NCBI RefSeq assembly: GCF_009731465.1
Contig: NZ_AP021887.1
Location: 1,879,758-1,943,757, forward strand
Source: Streptococcus sp. 116-D4
Lineage (GTDB): Bacteria > Bacillota > Bacilli > Lactobacillales > Streptococcaceae
Direction: 5' to 3'
Length of the DNA stretch: 64,000 nucleotides
The notes under the pieces were generated by a model that saw only the letters and a list, made by a program, of their open reading frames with translations, searched no databases and had not been told where the DNA came from. A program made the translations under genes and the position numbers. Positions 1 to 11,612 of the stretch are shown here, piece by piece. Positions within the stretch are counted from its first letter, which is position 1; each line of letters opens with the position of its first letter.

Positions 1-40
1 ACTCATCAATGATTTCAATAACTTCTGATTTGATATCCAT
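1..40 (-). CDS. dltC: D-alanyl carrier protein DltC, N-terminal fragment cut by the window edge
   Basis: Only the first 13 codons are inside the window, reading MDIKSEVIEIIDE. DltC is the small acyl-carrier-like protein that receives activated D-alanine from DltA and passes it to the membrane machinery around DltB for attachment to teichoic acids. It lies 13 bp downstream of dltB on the same strand, the usual dltA-dltB-dltC order. The identification rests on position and on this start resembling streptococcal DltC; the phosphopantetheine serine is outside the window. Confidence 0.85.
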   Translation of the reverse strand, partial: MDIKSEVIEIIDE

Positions 41-53
41 TTTTTAATTCCTT

Positions 54-1298
54 TTATTTTTTAAACCATAAATCATTCAAGAATCCAGAAAAGATCAAGA
101 ATGAAAACATGACGACATGGAAGGTGACAACCATGCCAAGCAACTGAATCCAGCGATTATCAGGTAAGGTAGCCTTCCCTGCTTTTTTGCGTTCTTTATT
201 GAGTGCTTTTTTCTTGCGAACCCAAGCGTCATTGATGACCAGTCCAATCCCATGAAAGAGTCCATAGGCGATGTAGTACCAGGTCACACCGTGCCAAAAT
301 CCCATAATCAGCATATTGACAATATAGGCTACACTTGAGGTCACATTGCGATTTTTAAAGACCTTCTTTCTGGTCAACAACATCACCATTCGCATAAAGA
401 CAAAGTCACGAAACCAAAAAGACAGGCTCATATGCCAACGATTCCAAAACTCCTTTAAATCCCTTGATAAAAAAGGCTTGTTGAAGTTGATCGGGCTACG
501 AATCCCCATCAAGTTTGAAATGGCTAAGGCAAACATAGAGTAGCCAGCAAAATCAAAGAACAATTCCAAACCAAAGGTATACATGACTGCTAGGGCATAA
601 TGGTTAAAGAAGCCACCTGACTGTAGGGCTAGATTCTTCAGAGGAGGTAATAAAATCTCTCCTAAAATATGGGCTAGGATAAACTTGTATAGAAAGCCAA
701 GCATGATGTACTTGACAGCTTCTTCCAGCATATCCATCAACTCATCTCGCTCAGGAATGGTCCGATAATTTTCATTAAAACGCTTAAAGCGATCGATTGG
801 ACCACTTGAAAAAGTCGGCATGAAGAGAAGGAAACGGAGGAATTCCCAGAGAGTAAAATCCTTAATCACTCCATCTCTCAGCTCGATGATAATCCCAACC
901 GAACGAAAAGTTAGATAAGAAATTCCCAAGAACCCAAGCAAAGACTGCGTTCCATTGATAGCCGGTTGCACCTTGACAAAGATAATCGGAAGTAGGGATA
1001 GAAAGCTAACTAAATAGAAGACCCACTTGCCATCCTTGCTTTTTCGATAATGCTTGTAGAAAAGCAGGAGCAATATTTCCCAGCAAAGGTAAATACCCAA
1101 GGCAGCCAATTGATTGGTCTTCCCACCTACCAACATAGTGACGATAAAGAAGATACTAACCAACACCTCGTACCAGGCAAAGCGTTTCTTGAAAAAGAGA
1201 CCGATAAAGATGGGCAAGGTTGCAGCAATCACATAGACAAAATACTGAGGATTGCCGTATGGCTCTAAATGAGGAAGCTGTTTGAAAAATTCCATCAT
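54..1298 (-). CDS. dltB: DltB, MBOAT-family D-alanyl transfer protein
   Basis: A 414-residue polytopic membrane protein of the MBOAT acyltransferase family. It moves D-alanine from DltC across the membrane towards lipoteichoic and wall teichoic acids. The motif [20 protein letters not shown] and the later GFWHG motif, with the conserved histidine at residue 336, are the family active-site landmarks. The length is normal for the family. Its ATG overlaps the dltA stop (ATGA), so translation is probably coupled. D-alanylation lowers the negative charge of the wall and affects sensitivity to cationic peptides (established for the family). Confidence 0.96.
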   Translation of the reverse strand: MMEFFKQLPHLEPYGNPQYFVYVIAATLPIFIGLFFKKRFAWYEVLVSIFFIVTMLVGGKTNQLAALGIYLCWEILLLLFYKHYRKSKDGKWVFYLVSFLSLLPIIFVKVQPAINGTQSLLGFLGISYLTFRSVGIIIELRDGVIKDFTLWEFLRFLLFMPTFSSGPIDRFKRFNENYRTIPERDELMDMLEEAVKYIMLGFLYKFILAHILGEILLPPLKNLALQSGGFFNHYALAVMYTFGLELFFDFAGYSMFALAISNLMGIRSPINFNKPFLSRDLKEFWNRWHMSLSFWFRDFVFMRMVMLLTRKKVFKNRNVTSSVAYIVNMLIMGFWHGVTWYYIAYGLFHGIGLVINDAWVRKKKALNKERKKAGKATLPDNRWIQLLGMVVTFHVVMFSFLIFSGFLNDLWFKK

Positions 1299-2845
1299 CG
1301 ACTGTTTACCTCATTGATCAAGCCTTTGATGTCAATCTTACCATTAGGAGTCAGTGGTAAACTGTCTCGATAAAGGAATTTAGATGGCATCATATAAGAC
1401 ATCATGATATCTGCTAAGTCTTCTTTGATAGCCTTGGTAATATCGATATCACGTTCAAACTGCTCGCGAACACCATCTTTTAAGATGATATAGGCCAGTA
1501 GATTTTGTACCTTGTGATCCTTGTTATAGCGTGGGACAGCTACAGCTGACTCTATAAAACGAGACTTATTAAGATTTTGAGAGACATCTTCAAGCTCAAT
1601 GCGATAGCCATTAAACTTAATCTGGAAATCCATGCGCCCACCATAGAGAAGCAAGCCCCCATCTGTCATAGTCCCCACATCGCCTGTGTGATAGGCTGGC
1701 AGCCCTTCAAACTCAAAGAAGGCTTCTGCTGTTTTTTCAGGATTGTTCATATATCCTTTTGAAACAGCTGGCCCAGAAACAATGATTTCTCCCTGTTCGC
1801 CATTTGGCAATTTATTGCCGTCTTCGTCAATGATAAAGGTTGGAGAATCAGCCTTGGTATAGCCGATTGGTAGGCGTTTGAGAGTCGCTAGCATCTCGTC
1901 TGTCACAGCAACAGCTGACAAGGCTACTGTTGCTTCTGTTGGGCCGTAGGCATTGATAATACGGGCATTCGGGAAACGCTCACGTAGTTTTTGAGCCGTT
2001 TTGACCGTCAATTCTTCGCCATCAAAGTAGAAATGCGTAATTCCAGGCATTTTCTCGCTATTGAAGTCTTCAGACAACATAGCCATATCCACAAAAGAAG
2101 GCGTTGATGTCCAGATAGCGATTGGTAATGAAAAGAGGGTCGCAAAGAGTTGCTTAAAGTCCTGAGTAATAGCTGAAGGAAGGGCAAAAAGTGTACCACC
2201 CAGTGCCAAGGTCGGCGCCCAGTACATGACGGATAGGTCAAATGAATAAGGTGGCTGAGCCAGCATTTGTGGACGACTTGGCGTTGAAAATTCCTTGTCC
2301 GTAATCATCCAGTTGGTAAAGCTGAGGAGATTATCATGTGAAATCTGCACTCCCTTTGGCTTACCAGTCGTACCAGAAGTAAAGATAATGTAGTAGTTAT
2401 CATCTCCCTTGACTGGATGCGTGATTTCATAGCTAGTCCCTTGAGCAAAGGCTTCTTGAACCTGATTTAGGTTCATCATCGGTGTCGAAACCTGCTCCAA
2501 TGGAAAGTCTGAGATGGCAATAATCAAGCTTGGTTCTGCTACTTCTATAATAGCTGAGATTCTTTCCAAGGCTGAATGACTGTCAATGGGAATGTAGGCA
2601 TGACCTGACTTAGTCAGCGCTACAAAAGTTGCCAACATTTCATATTCTTGGCCACCAAAAACAACCACAGGAGACTTCTCTGGTAAATCCAGTCGATCGA
2701 TCGCTGCAGCCAAACTATCCGAATCAGCCTTTAAATCTCCATAAGTGTGTTCCTGACCTAAAACATTGTAAACAGGATAGTTAGGCTGGGTCTGAGCAAA
2801 ATACTCAATGGTTTCAATCATATCTACTATTGGTTTATTTGACAC
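1295..2845 (-). CDS. dltA: D-alanine--[D-alanyl-carrier protein] ligase DltA
   Basis: A 516-residue adenylating enzyme of the AMP-binding superfamily. It activates D-alanine with ATP and loads it onto the phosphopantetheine arm of DltC. The P-loop-like core motif [11 protein letters not shown] lies around residue 155, followed by the AYGPTEAT motif and a C-terminal PNGKID motif carrying the catalytic lysine. The start is GTG at 2845, preceded by GGAG about 10 bases upstream. It follows dltX by 20 bp and overlaps dltB by four bases. Nothing is missing relative to the family. Confidence 0.97.
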   Translation of the reverse strand: MSNKPIVDMIETIEYFAQTQPNYPVYNVLGQEHTYGDLKADSDSLAAAIDRLDLPEKSPVVVFGGQEYEMLATFVALTKSGHAYIPIDSHSALERISAIIEVAEPSLIIAISDFPLEQVSTPMMNLNQVQEAFAQGTSYEITHPVKGDDNYYIIFTSGTTGKPKGVQISHDNLLSFTNWMITDKEFSTPSRPQMLAQPPYSFDLSVMYWAPTLALGGTLFALPSAITQDFKQLFATLFSLPIAIWTSTPSFVDMAMLSEDFNSEKMPGITHFYFDGEELTVKTAQKLRERFPNARIINAYGPTEATVALSAVAVTDEMLATLKRLPIGYTKADSPTFIIDEDGNKLPNGEQGEIIVSGPAVSKGYMNNPEKTAEAFFEFEGLPAYHTGDVGTMTDGGLLLYGGRMDFQIKFNGYRIELEDVSQNLNKSRFIESAVAVPRYNKDHKVQNLLAYIILKDGVREQFERDIDITKAIKEDLADIMMSYMMPSKFLYRDSLPLTPNGKIDIKGLINEVNSR

Positions 2846-2865
2846 AATAGGAATTCTCCTTCAAG

Positions 2866-2997
2866 TTAAAATTCATTATAGATAAAGCTTCCTTGACCCT
2901 GACCAAGATAGCTAAAGAAGTAAATCAGCCCTAGAAAGATAAGAAAATACAAGGCTGTCCGACCAAGAAAAAGGTACAATTCTTTTCTCTGTTTCAT
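2866..2997 (-). CDS. dltX: DltX, small membrane protein of the dlt operon
   Basis: A 43-residue protein opening the dlt operon. It begins MKQRKELYLFLGRTALYF, has one hydrophobic segment (about residues 13-31) and ends in FIYNEF. DltX proteins are short, single-pass and end in a conserved F-x-Y-N-x-F-like tail thought to take part in D-alanine transfer outside the membrane. The ATG was chosen over an upstream out-of-frame ATG because this frame gives the DltX pattern. Position directly before dltA supports the call. Confidence 0.93.
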   Translation of the reverse strand: MKQRKELYLFLGRTALYFLIFLGLIYFFSYLGQGQGSFIYNEF

Positions 2998-3066
2998 CAA
3001 GAAAAACCATTCATTTCTGTAATTTTTGCTAAATAAGATAGATTCTTACTATAGTATTTTTCTACC

Positions 3067-3096
3067 ATTGTACCACTTTATAGACTAGTTTTTCAA
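3067..3096 (-). promoter_or_regulatory. Likely sigma-A promoter of dltXABC
   Basis: On the minus strand TTGAAA is followed 18 bases later by TACAAT, which is preceded by TGG to give an extended -10 (TGGTACAAT). It lies about 70 bp upstream of dltX, and no other gene intervenes. Confidence 0.65.
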
Positions 3097-3168
3097 TTGT
3101 TTACCGTACATTTTCACTAGATTTCAGATTATTTTAAGGATTATGCGGTTTTTCTATGTATATTTTAA

Positions 3169-3200
3169 AAAAAGCCTGAGATTTTCATCTCAAGCTTTAT
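3169..3200 (-). terminator. Terminator, duplicated copy of the glpF terminator
   Basis: On the minus strand AGCTTGAGAT and ATCTCAGGCT form a hairpin around a GAAA loop, followed by a run of T. It is part of the 202-bp duplicated segment and here ends the transcript from the MFS gene. Confidence 0.75.
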
Positions 3201-3370
3201 CAACATAATTGTTTTCTAGATTAGAAAAGTGAGAATACAAGCACGGCCAAGGCTGCACCGAGGATAGGTCCCACAACAGGAATCCATGCATAAGACCAGT
3301 CTCCATCTCCCTTGTTTGAAATTGGAAGGATACTGTGCATGATACGAGGTCCAAGGTCACGAGCTGGGTT
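3169..3370. repeat. 202-bp direct repeat, copy 1 (duplicated glpF 3' end)
   Basis: This segment matches 4785-4986 base for base except for two differences that I could see (tctaga against tctaaa, ccatgca against ccaggca). It carries the last ~49 codons of glpF plus its terminator. Together the two copies bracket a 1414-bp insert holding the MFS transporter. Confidence 0.93.
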
Positions 3371-3511
3371 TAGGCGGGCTGTGCAAAAACTCAATTGCAG
3401 GAGAAAATGAAGTAAATCTTCCTCTAATAAAACGCACAATATAAAGTTTTTTTCAACACCTGATACTATGCGCTTTTCTGATTCTGAAAGACTTTTTGCC
3501 CAGGTTCTCAT
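3221..3511 (-). pseudogene. glpF 3' fragment fused to unrelated upstream sequence
   Basis: The open frame encodes 96 residues. From [10 protein letters not shown] to the end it is the C-terminus of GlpF, duplicated from the intact gene downstream. The first ~47 residues (starting [14 protein letters not shown]) do not match GlpF, and I do not recognise them. The ATG overlaps the stop of the MFS gene (ATGA), which could be chance. An aquaporin fragment of this size lacks the first NPA half and cannot form a channel. I treat it as a remnant of the duplication event; the unmatched 3371-3511 part may be a scar of a mobile element, which is a guess. Confidence 0.8.
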
Positions 3512-4686
3512 TTAAAATAGTCTCGTCTAATATAAATTAAAATAGCTTCTATCATCAGACAAATGGCTGATAGCCCAAAACTTATGCTAATGCCAAAACT
3601 CTCAGTAATATAGCTCATTAGCAAAACAAATACTGAAAATGCTAATGTCGAAATCACTTCAAGAACGGAATAAACATTAACCAAGTTATTTTCCTCTACT
3701 GTTTCCTGAAGAAATACACTTTCAGGAACTTCTTTTAGTTGCGATAACATACCAACTAAAGCTGAAAATAATAAAAACATCTGTGCGTTTGGAAAATATA
3801 GAATAGTCAGTGTCACTATTGCCATGGCTACAAGAGGAAAAAGAATACTTTCCCATTTAGCAGCGAGTAACTTTTCAGATAGCCTAAAAGCAATTAAGCC
3901 ACTAATTATAATACCAATAGAGTATGCTGTATTAGAATATCCCCAGTAACTTTCCGTTTCATTTAATAACTCAGTTACAAAGACAAGTATGATAGACGAA
4001 ACCCAAATCGTATTTGAGAAAATTTCAAATAAATTTGCTGATACAAAAAGTCTTAATCTAGGATCTCTAGCAACTAACTTCCAACCTTTGAGCAAAATTT
4101 CAAGATTTGTCTCTGACTCTAGCACCTCCACTTCAGCCTTAGGAAGAAATAACATCAGAAAGCTAGAAATGATATACAAGATTAAAATGATAAACGTGGT
4201 AGGTAACAGACCAATTGTTGCAAACAAGAGTCCACCTAACCCCCACCCCACCAATTGAACGGCTTCACCAGTCATTGACAAAGCTGAGTTAGCCTTACCC
4301 AAATCGGTCGCATAGCGTGGCACAATAGCATAGGAAACAGGTGCTGCAAAACCATCTAATATGGAAATTGCAACAACAAATAGATAAATTACCAAAGGCG
4401 CTACTGATTGCATTACGGTAAACATTCCTACCAATATCGTCAATAATATAGTCTTTCCAAATTGGGATAAAGATAAAACCCTATTTAGCGCTAACCTTTT
4501 AGTAACCAAAGGAACTAAAAGACTCGCAACAAAAGAGGATATTCCTATTAAAATGGGAACTAGTGATGTGGCAATTACTGATTTTGAAATAATGTATATG
4601 TTAGCAATGATGGTTACTCTAAAGAAAATATCTGCTAAATTTGCAAACAATTGAGAGACTAACAATTTGATAAATGAATTAGACAT
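3508..4686 (-). CDS. MFS efflux transporter, macrolide-efflux-like
   Basis: A 392-residue protein with about 12 hydrophobic segments, beginning [20 protein letters not shown]. The N-terminal pattern, in which the first helix is followed by a charged loop (VTKRLALNR), is that of the major facilitator superfamily drug-export branch that includes Mef-type proteins. Substrate cannot be read from sequence. A ribosome-binding site (GGAG) sits just before the ATG. It lies between two 202-bp copies of the glpF 3' end, so it was added to this locus after the glp operon was in place. Base composition looks more AT-rich than glpF or glpO, consistent with transfer. Confidence 0.8.
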   Translation of the reverse strand: MSNSFIKLLVSQLFANLADIFFRVTIIANIYIISKSVIATSLVPILIGISSFVASLLVPLVTKRLALNRVLSLSQFGKTILLTILVGMFTVMQSVAPLVIYLFVVAISILDGFAAPVSYAIVPRYATDLGKANSALSMTGEAVQLVGWGLGGLLFATIGLLPTTFIILILYIISSFLMLFLPKAEVEVLESETNLEILLKGWKLVARDPRLRLFVSANLFEIFSNTIWVSSIILVFVTELLNETESYWGYSNTAYSIGIIISGLIAFRLSEKLLAAKWESILFPLVAMAIVTLTILYFPNAQMFLLFSALVGMLSQLKEVPESVFLQETVEENNLVNVYSVLEVISTLAFSVFVLLMSYITESFGISISFGLSAICLMIEAILIYIRRDYFK

Positions 4687-4784
4687 ATAGCTCTCCCATC
4701 TTTGTTTCCAACTTTGGAATTAAAATTTGATTTTTAATATTTTAGCATAAAATAGCAGAAAACAAAAGTGATGGTTTTCACATG

Positions 4785-4814
4785 AAAAAGCCTGAGATTT
4801 TCATCTCAAGCTTT
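4785..4814 (-). terminator. Terminator of the glpKOF operon
   Basis: The same hairpin as at 3169-3200: AGCTTGAGAT / ATCTCAGGCT with a GAAA loop followed by TTTTT on the minus strand, directly behind the glpF stop. Confidence 0.8.
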
Positions 4815-4986
4815 ATCAACATAATTGTTTTCTAAATTAGAAAAGTGAGAATACAAGCACGGCCAAGGCTGCACCGAGGATAGGTCCCACAACAGGAATC
4901 CAGGCATAAGACCAGTCTCCATCTCCCTTGTTTGAAATTGGAAGGATACTGTGCATGATACGAGGTCCAAGGTCACGAGCTGGGTT
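4785..4986. repeat. 202-bp direct repeat, copy 2 (within and behind intact glpF)
   Basis: This is the parental copy, covering the final ~49 codons of the intact glpF and the terminator behind it. See the partner at 3169-3370. Confidence 0.93.
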
Positions 4987-5541
4987 CAAGGCATAACCTG
5001 TTGTCCCACCTAGTGATAGACCAATACCGACAATCAAAGTTCCCACTGCAAAGGTTCCGATTCCTGCTTGAAGGTCATAAAGCCCCAAAGCAAAGATTGT
5101 CAACACCAAAACAAAGGTTCCAAGGATTTCGCTGATCAAGTTTGATACAGTATCTTTGATGGCCGGTCCTGTGCTGAAGGTAGCCAAAATATTTCCTGCA
5201 TTTTCTTCTGCCTCATAATGCGGTTTGAATTGCAACCAAACCAAAATCTGACCCAGCATAGCCCCTGCGAACTGGGCTAAGATATAAGGCAATACGGAAG
5301 CCCAAGGCAAGTCACCTTTTAAAGCTACACCAATTGTCACAGCTGGGTTTAAATGAGCTGGACTGAGCTTGCCAGATACAAATACTGCAACCGCAACTGC
5401 AATCCCCCAACCCATAGTAATCACAATCCAACCTGAGTTGTTGCTCTTGGTTTTAGGAAGAACCACACCTGCAACAACACCATTTCCTAGAAGAATCAGG
5501 ATTAAAGTTCCCAAAAATTCTCCAAATAATTCATTCATCAT
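4837..5541 (-). CDS. glpF: Glycerol uptake facilitator GlpF (aquaglyceroporin)
   Basis: A 234-residue MIP-family channel for passive glycerol entry. The first NPA motif is in HLNPAVTIG (about residue 67). The second is NPARDLGPR (about residue 187), where D and R after NPA are typical of glycerol-conducting rather than strict water channels. It has six hydrophobic segments plus two half-helices. It is the last gene of glpK-glpO-glpF, 70 bp behind glpO. The intact C-terminus is the source of the duplicated fragment found beyond the MFS gene. Confidence 0.96.
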   Translation of the reverse strand: MMNELFGEFLGTLILILLGNGVVAGVVLPKTKSNNSGWIVITMGWGIAVAVAVFVSGKLSPAHLNPAVTIGVALKGDLPWASVLPYILAQFAGAMLGQILVWLQFKPHYEAEENAGNILATFSTGPAIKDTVSNLISEILGTFVLVLTIFALGLYDLQAGIGTFAVGTLIVGIGLSLGGTTGYALNPARDLGPRIMHSILPISNKGDGDWSYAWIPVVGPILGAALAVLVFSLF

Positions 5542-5555
5542 CTCTCTGTCTCCAT

Positions 5556-5600
5556 TAAAAAGGAGGAGAGGGTGGACTAGGAGTCCTGCCCTCCACCTCT
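5556..5600 (-). terminator. GC-rich hairpin between glpO and glpF, possible attenuator
   Basis: On the minus strand GAGG-GGAGGG-GGACT pairs with AGTCC-CCCTCTCCTC around a CCT loop, followed by TTTTT. It has the shape of an intrinsic terminator inside the operon and would give partial read-through into glpF or protect an mRNA end. Confidence 0.55.
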
Positions 5601-5611
5601 TTTATTTTTTC

Positions 5612-7438
5612 TTAATTTTTTAATTCTGCTAAATCATTGTTAGCAAGAGCTGCTTCGACATCAGCACGGTAAGCTGCTTTTTCTTCTTCTGTCCAGTCAT
5701 AGAATCGTCCCATTTCATCCAAAACTGGCTCAACGATGCTATCCAAACTATCACGCATAAAGAGCATGTGATTGGTACGACGAAGGAGGAAGTCAACTGG
5801 GCTCAGAGCCAACTCATTGCGCATTGCATAGTGAAGTGACAAAGTATCTGCCAAGCTGAGTCCTGGCGCTTGTTCTAAGCTGTGAGCAAGAGCAAAGACT
5901 TTCGGTGCATTTGAACCGTAAAGATTTGCTAGGTAATGAGCTTCCTTGCTATCCAAACCACGTGACACTCCAAGTTGCGCAAAGGCTTCGATTTCTGAGT
6001 CCACATTTGCTGGGTTCAATTCCCCACCTGAAACAGGGTATGTCTTAGAGTTGATCAGTTTAAAGCTGCGGTCAAATTCTGCTTTGAGGATATCAACCAC
6101 GCGCTCCATAGCTCCTTCAGCCATCTTACGGTAGTCTGTGATTTTACCACCAGCAAGGGTCAAGAGACCATTGTCATCACGGTCCAAGCTCGAACCACGT
6201 GAAACTGCAGATGGGTCCAAATGTTTCTCAGAGGTACTGCTTTCAAGCTTGCTAACAGCAGACTCAACATCTTCACGCGTTTTTTCTTTAGAAAGATAAG
6301 ATTCAACAGTCGCAATCAAGTTGTTAAAGCTTTCATCACTAATAGTTCCGTTATTCCCTCCATTGTAGTCAGAAGCGCTGTTGCCTGCGATCAATGGACG
6401 AAGACCTGCCCAGCTACTCTCAATATCTTGAACAGTAATGTTTGCTTCTGGGAAGCGGTTGTTGACAATGCCAAGTAGGTAATCTACATCTTCTTGAGTT
6501 ACTTTTGGATGTTCCAAATCCCCTGTGTAGTCTGTATCAGTTGTACCGAAGTAAGTCTTGTTTTCACGTGGGAGAACAAAGACCATCCGGCCATCACCCA
6601 AACCTGTGTCAAAGTAAACTGGCTGTGAAACCTTGATCTTGCTTGAATCCACTACCAAGTGAACTCCCTTAGTTGGACGCATTTGTGAGAATTGGGTTCC
6701 CTTATTAGACAAATTGCGTACCTTATCGCTCCAAGGACCTGTTGTGTTAATCACCAGACGGGCCTTGATTTCAAATACTTGGTCTGTCAACAAATCACGA
6801 GCTACAACACCTGTAATCTTGCCACTTTCGTCAAAGAGGAAGCCTTCTGCCTTCACGTGGTTGGCAATGAGGGCCCCGTCTTGGTTGGCACGTTTGATGT
6901 TTTCGATTACGAGACGCGCATCGTTGTTACGGAAGTCAAGGTAAACTCCACCTCCTACCAAACCTTCTTTCTTCAAGTTTGGCTGGCGTTCCAAGACTTC
7001 TTCCTTGCTCAAGACCTTGTTTGCCGCTGGCGTGTTATTAACCCCTGCCAAAAGGTCGTACAAGTCCATAGCTACCTTAAGACGGAAGAGGCTAAAGGTT
7101 GCTCCATCTTCTTCATAAACTGGCAAGAGCATTGGATCTGGTTTTGGAATATGAGGTGCAATTTGTTGTACCACTGCACGTTCAGAAACCGTATCTGATA
7201 CTACTTCTACGTCGAATTGTTTGAGGTAGCGAAGACCTCCGTGAACCAATTTAGTTGAGCGGCTAGATGTTCCTTCTGCAAAGTCTTGCATTTCAATCAA
7301 ACCAGTTTCAAGACCACTAGCTGCTGCCTGCAAGGCTACACCAGCCCCTGTGATTCCTCCACCGATAATCAAGAGGTCCAAGGTACGTTCCTGCATTTTT
7401 TTAATTGATAATTCACGTGTTTTCTTTGAAAATTCCAT
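5612..7438 (-). CDS. glpO: Alpha-glycerophosphate oxidase GlpO
   Basis: A 608-residue FAD enzyme that oxidises sn-glycerol-3-phosphate to dihydroxyacetone phosphate with O2, releasing H2O2. The FAD-binding GGGITGAG motif lies near residue 26. The SSRSTKLVHGGLRYL segment and the LTLAGGKITDYRKMAE motif are typical of the GlpA/GlpO family. The length, with a ~50-residue internal insert (around residues 355-410), fits the streptococcal oxidase rather than quinone-linked GlpD. It lies between glpK and glpF. The ribosome-binding site (GAAAG) is weak. Confidence 0.95.
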   Translation of the reverse strand: MEFSKKTRELSIKKMQERTLDLLIIGGGITGAGVALQAAASGLETGLIEMQDFAEGTSSRSTKLVHGGLRYLKQFDVEVVSDTVSERAVVQQIAPHIPKPDPMLLPVYEEDGATFSLFRLKVAMDLYDLLAGVNNTPAANKVLSKEEVLERQPNLKKEGLVGGGVYLDFRNNDARLVIENIKRANQDGALIANHVKAEGFLFDESGKITGVVARDLLTDQVFEIKARLVINTTGPWSDKVRNLSNKGTQFSQMRPTKGVHLVVDSSKIKVSQPVYFDTGLGDGRMVFVLPRENKTYFGTTDTDYTGDLEHPKVTQEDVDYLLGIVNNRFPEANITVQDIESSWAGLRPLIAGNSASDYNGGNNGTISDESFNNLIATVESYLSKEKTREDVESAVSKLESSTSEKHLDPSAVSRGSSLDRDDNGLLTLAGGKITDYRKMAEGAMERVVDILKAEFDRSFKLINSKTYPVSGGELNPANVDSEIEAFAQLGVSRGLDSKEAHYLANLYGSNAPKVFALAHSLEQAPGLSLADTLSLHYAMRNELALSPVDFLLRRTNHMLFMRDSLDSIVEPVLDEMGRFYDWTEEEKAAYRADVEAALANNDLAELKN

Positions 7439-7479
7439 TTTTACACACTTTCTAACTAAGTCGCTTTATTCTTCCAGTA

Positions 7480-9066
<1,587 letters not shown>

Positions 9067-9120
9067 TTATCAACTTTTTTTAATTTTTTAAAAAATGTGA
9101 GGAGATTGTGTGAATTTCAC

Positions 9121-9149
9121 AAAAAAGACCTGGAATGACCAAGCCTTTT
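9121..9149 (-). terminator. Terminator behind the Mga-like regulator
   Basis: On the minus strand AAGGCTTGG pairs with CCAGGTCTT across a TCATT loop and is followed by TTTTTT. The hairpin begins at the stop codon of the regulator and separates it from glpK. Confidence 0.75.
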
Positions 9150-10557
9150 AAGTGAATAATAAGTGGCGAATAGCCGCCAAATCTTCCATATCCAAGTCAT
9201 TTTTTAAATAATAGACTGGTGTTTGTTCCTTCTTATGAATCGGGTTATTGGTAACCAGCAAATCATAATGTCGAGTTCGGTCATAGGCTTCAATGGTAAT
9301 AAAACGATTGTATTCCAAATACCGTTTCAAAATGGCTGCCATCCTTGAAAAGACAAGAAAACCAGATGTCAAATCCAGACCAATCCGCATATGTTGACCA
9401 CCATTTTCAGCCATATATTCGATTAACTGGAGCCATTCCCAGAGAATTTTCTTATCCAAATCCGTACCTTGCTGAAAAGCAGGTAGAGCATGAAAAATCT
9501 CCTCTGCTGTCTCTTTAAAATCATGTTCCATCAGGAAATATGGATGACGATTCTCCAACTGGTACTTGTAGCGATCCTGTAAGATATAGCCCTTATAGAG
9601 ATAGACTTGAGCACAAAGCTGACTGAGTTCATAAGTGACATGGTCCTCTGTATAGTCCCCCAATAGTTCCTCCTTTTTCATTTCTTGAATCAATTGCGTC
9701 AGCAAATCTGCCAACTGCCCTCCAAAACCAAGGATATACTCCATAGTATGAAGAGGAAGAATGCGATGAGATAGGAGGAAAGAGAAGAAAATCATCATCT
9801 CACCATCCTCAGTTCCCAGAGGAAGGTGTTGCCCAGCAAAAAAGGACGGAGCCTTTCGATGCAAACGAAGGTAGAAAATATTGTCAAAATACCCTCGCAT
9901 TTTCTCTTCTATCACTTGAAACTGGCAGGCATTGACCCGGAGACGCTGTTGACTGATGTGGGACCAGAGAACCAAGTCCAGTTTTTGCCCCGAAGACAAA
10001 CTTGCACCGCAGATTTCTTCTAAACTGGCAATTTCCTGCTTTCTCTCTGGTTTCTGCATGTGACCTTCCCACTCCTGACTGGACCAAACCTTGCGGAAAA
10101 GACAGAAATAGAAATAACGAATCTGATGCTCTGGACCTCGCCAACGGCCATTTTGGATAGATAAATCAAACTCTGACAAAATCTGATTTAGACTAGCCAA
10201 ATGACGGCCAAGCGTGGCCTCACTAATCATTAATTCTTGAGCCAACTGATGGGCTAAAAACTGTTGGTGGTAAAGAAGATAAACGAGAATCTGATATTTA
10301 ACAGCATTCTCCAAAAACAAGCTCCGAATGTCTCTCCCCTTAGTAGTTGCACCGATTGACAGGCGCAGATTTTCATCTTCTAAGGAGATGGTCAACTCTA
10401 AGCCACTGTCCAAAGCCTTGTCATTAAGCAGGGTGACATATTTGGTTAGGGTTGCTTTTGAAAATCCTGTTTCCTCCATTACAGCCTTGACAGTCGTCTG
10501 AGACTCTTGTAATAGAAAGGAAAGGATTGAAAATTGGCCAGATTCGACCTTTTCCAT
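9148..10557 (-). CDS. Mga-like transcriptional regulator
   Basis: A 469-residue protein. Two helix-turn-helix regions are visible in the N-terminal quarter, one around [20 protein letters not shown] and one around [17 protein letters not shown] long central region follows that resembles the PTS-regulation-like domains of Mga/AtxA-type regulators. The C-terminal ~90 residues ([12 protein letters not shown]...) resemble an EIIB-like fold. The ATG at 10557 is preferred over one six codons earlier because AGGAG lies six bases before it. It is upstream of glpK on the same strand but separated by a terminator. A role in glycerol control is inferred from position only. Confidence 0.75.
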   Translation of the reverse strand: MEKVESGQFSILSFLLQESQTTVKAVMEETGFSKATLTKYVTLLNDKALDSGLELTISLEDENLRLSIGATTKGRDIRSLFLENAVKYQILVYLLYHQQFLAHQLAQELMISEATLGRHLASLNQILSEFDLSIQNGRWRGPEHQIRYFYFCLFRKVWSSQEWEGHMQKPERKQEIASLEEICGASLSSGQKLDLVLWSHISQQRLRVNACQFQVIEEKMRGYFDNIFYLRLHRKAPSFFAGQHLPLGTEDGEMMIFFSFLLSHRILPLHTMEYILGFGGQLADLLTQLIQEMKKEELLGDYTEDHVTYELSQLCAQVYLYKGYILQDRYKYQLENRHPYFLMEHDFKETAEEIFHALPAFQQGTDLDKKILWEWLQLIEYMAENGGQHMRIGLDLTSGFLVFSRMAAILKRYLEYNRFITIEAYDRTRHYDLLVTNNPIHKKEQTPVYYLKNDLDMEDLAAIRHLLFT

Positions 10558-10739
10558 CAAATCTCCTAAATACATTTGTTACCCCTTTCATTTTCTACCT
10601 TAAGCATAGCATAAATCTTAGAAATGCTGAAATAATCTGTTTCTCTTTTTATTTTCATGCTGATTTCCTAGTCCATTATCCTGAAAATCGACAAACACAC
10701 GGCTCCCCCTTTGGGCATTTTTATGCTAAAATAGTAGCT

Positions 10740-11612
10740 ATGGATAAAATTATTAAAAGTATATCAGAAAGCGGAGCCTTTCGTGCTTTTGTTCTTGATA
10801 GCACAGAAACCGTCCGCACTGCTCAAGAAAAACACCAAACCCAAGCTAGCTCAACTGTAGCACTTGGTCGAACTCTTATCGCCAGCCAGATTCTCGCAGC
10901 CAATGAAAAAGGAAATACCAAACTAACAGTGAAGGTACTGGGATCTAGCTCTCTAGGGGCCATTATCACGGTCGCTGATACCAAGGGTAACGTCAAAGGC
11001 TATGTTCAGAATTCTGGTGTTGACATCAAAAAGACTGCAACTGGTGAAGTTCTAGTTGGACCTTTTGTTGGAAATGGTCAATTCCTCGTTATCACAGACT
11101 ACGGTACTGGAAATCCTTACAACTCTATGACTCCCCTCATCTCTGGGGAAATCGGTGAAGATCTTGCCTTTTACCTGACTGAAAGCCAACAGATCCCTTC
11201 AGCAGTAGGTCTCAATGTCCTTTTGGACGAGGAAGACAAGGTCAAGGTTGCAGGTGGTTTCTTAGTCCAAGTCTTGCCAGGAGCCAAGGAAGAAGAGATT
11301 GCTCGCTTTGAGAAACGCATCCAAGAAATGCCAGCTATCTCAACGCTTCTGGAAAGTGAAGACCATATCGAAGCCCTCCTCAAAGCAATCTACGGTGACG
11401 AGCCATACAAACGCTTGTCTGAAGAAGAAATCCGTTTCCAATGTGACTGTAGCCATGAGCGCTTTATGAACGCTCTTGCCAGCCTTCCAAGTTCAGACTT
11501 ACAGGAAATGAAAGAGGAAGACCACGGGGCAGAAATCACTTGTCAATTCTGTCAAACTACCTATAACTTTGATGAAAACGACCTGGAGGAACTCATTCGT
11601 GACAAATCTTAA
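10740..11612 (+). CDS. hslO: Hsp33 redox-regulated chaperone HslO
   Basis: A 290-residue cytoplasmic holdase chaperone activated by oxidation. The four zinc-binding cysteines are present as C235-D-C237 and C268-QF-C271 near the C-terminus. The frame is open far upstream, but the family start [17 protein letters not shown] is at 10740. The gene overlaps the next one (dus) by 14 bp, so they probably share a transcript. It is divergent from the Mga-like regulator. Confidence 0.95.
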   Translation: MDKIIKSISESGAFRAFVLDSTETVRTAQEKHQTQASSTVALGRTLIASQILAANEKGNTKLTVKVLGSSSLGAIITVADTKGNVKGYVQNSGVDIKKTATGEVLVGPFVGNGQFLVITDYGTGNPYNSMTPLISGEIGEDLAFYLTESQQIPSAVGLNVLLDEEDKVKVAGGFLVQVLPGAKEEEIARFEKRIQEMPAISTLLESEDHIEALLKAIYGDEPYKRLSEEEIRFQCDCSHERFMNALASLPSSDLQEMKEEDHGAEITCQFCQTTYNFDENDLEELIRDKS

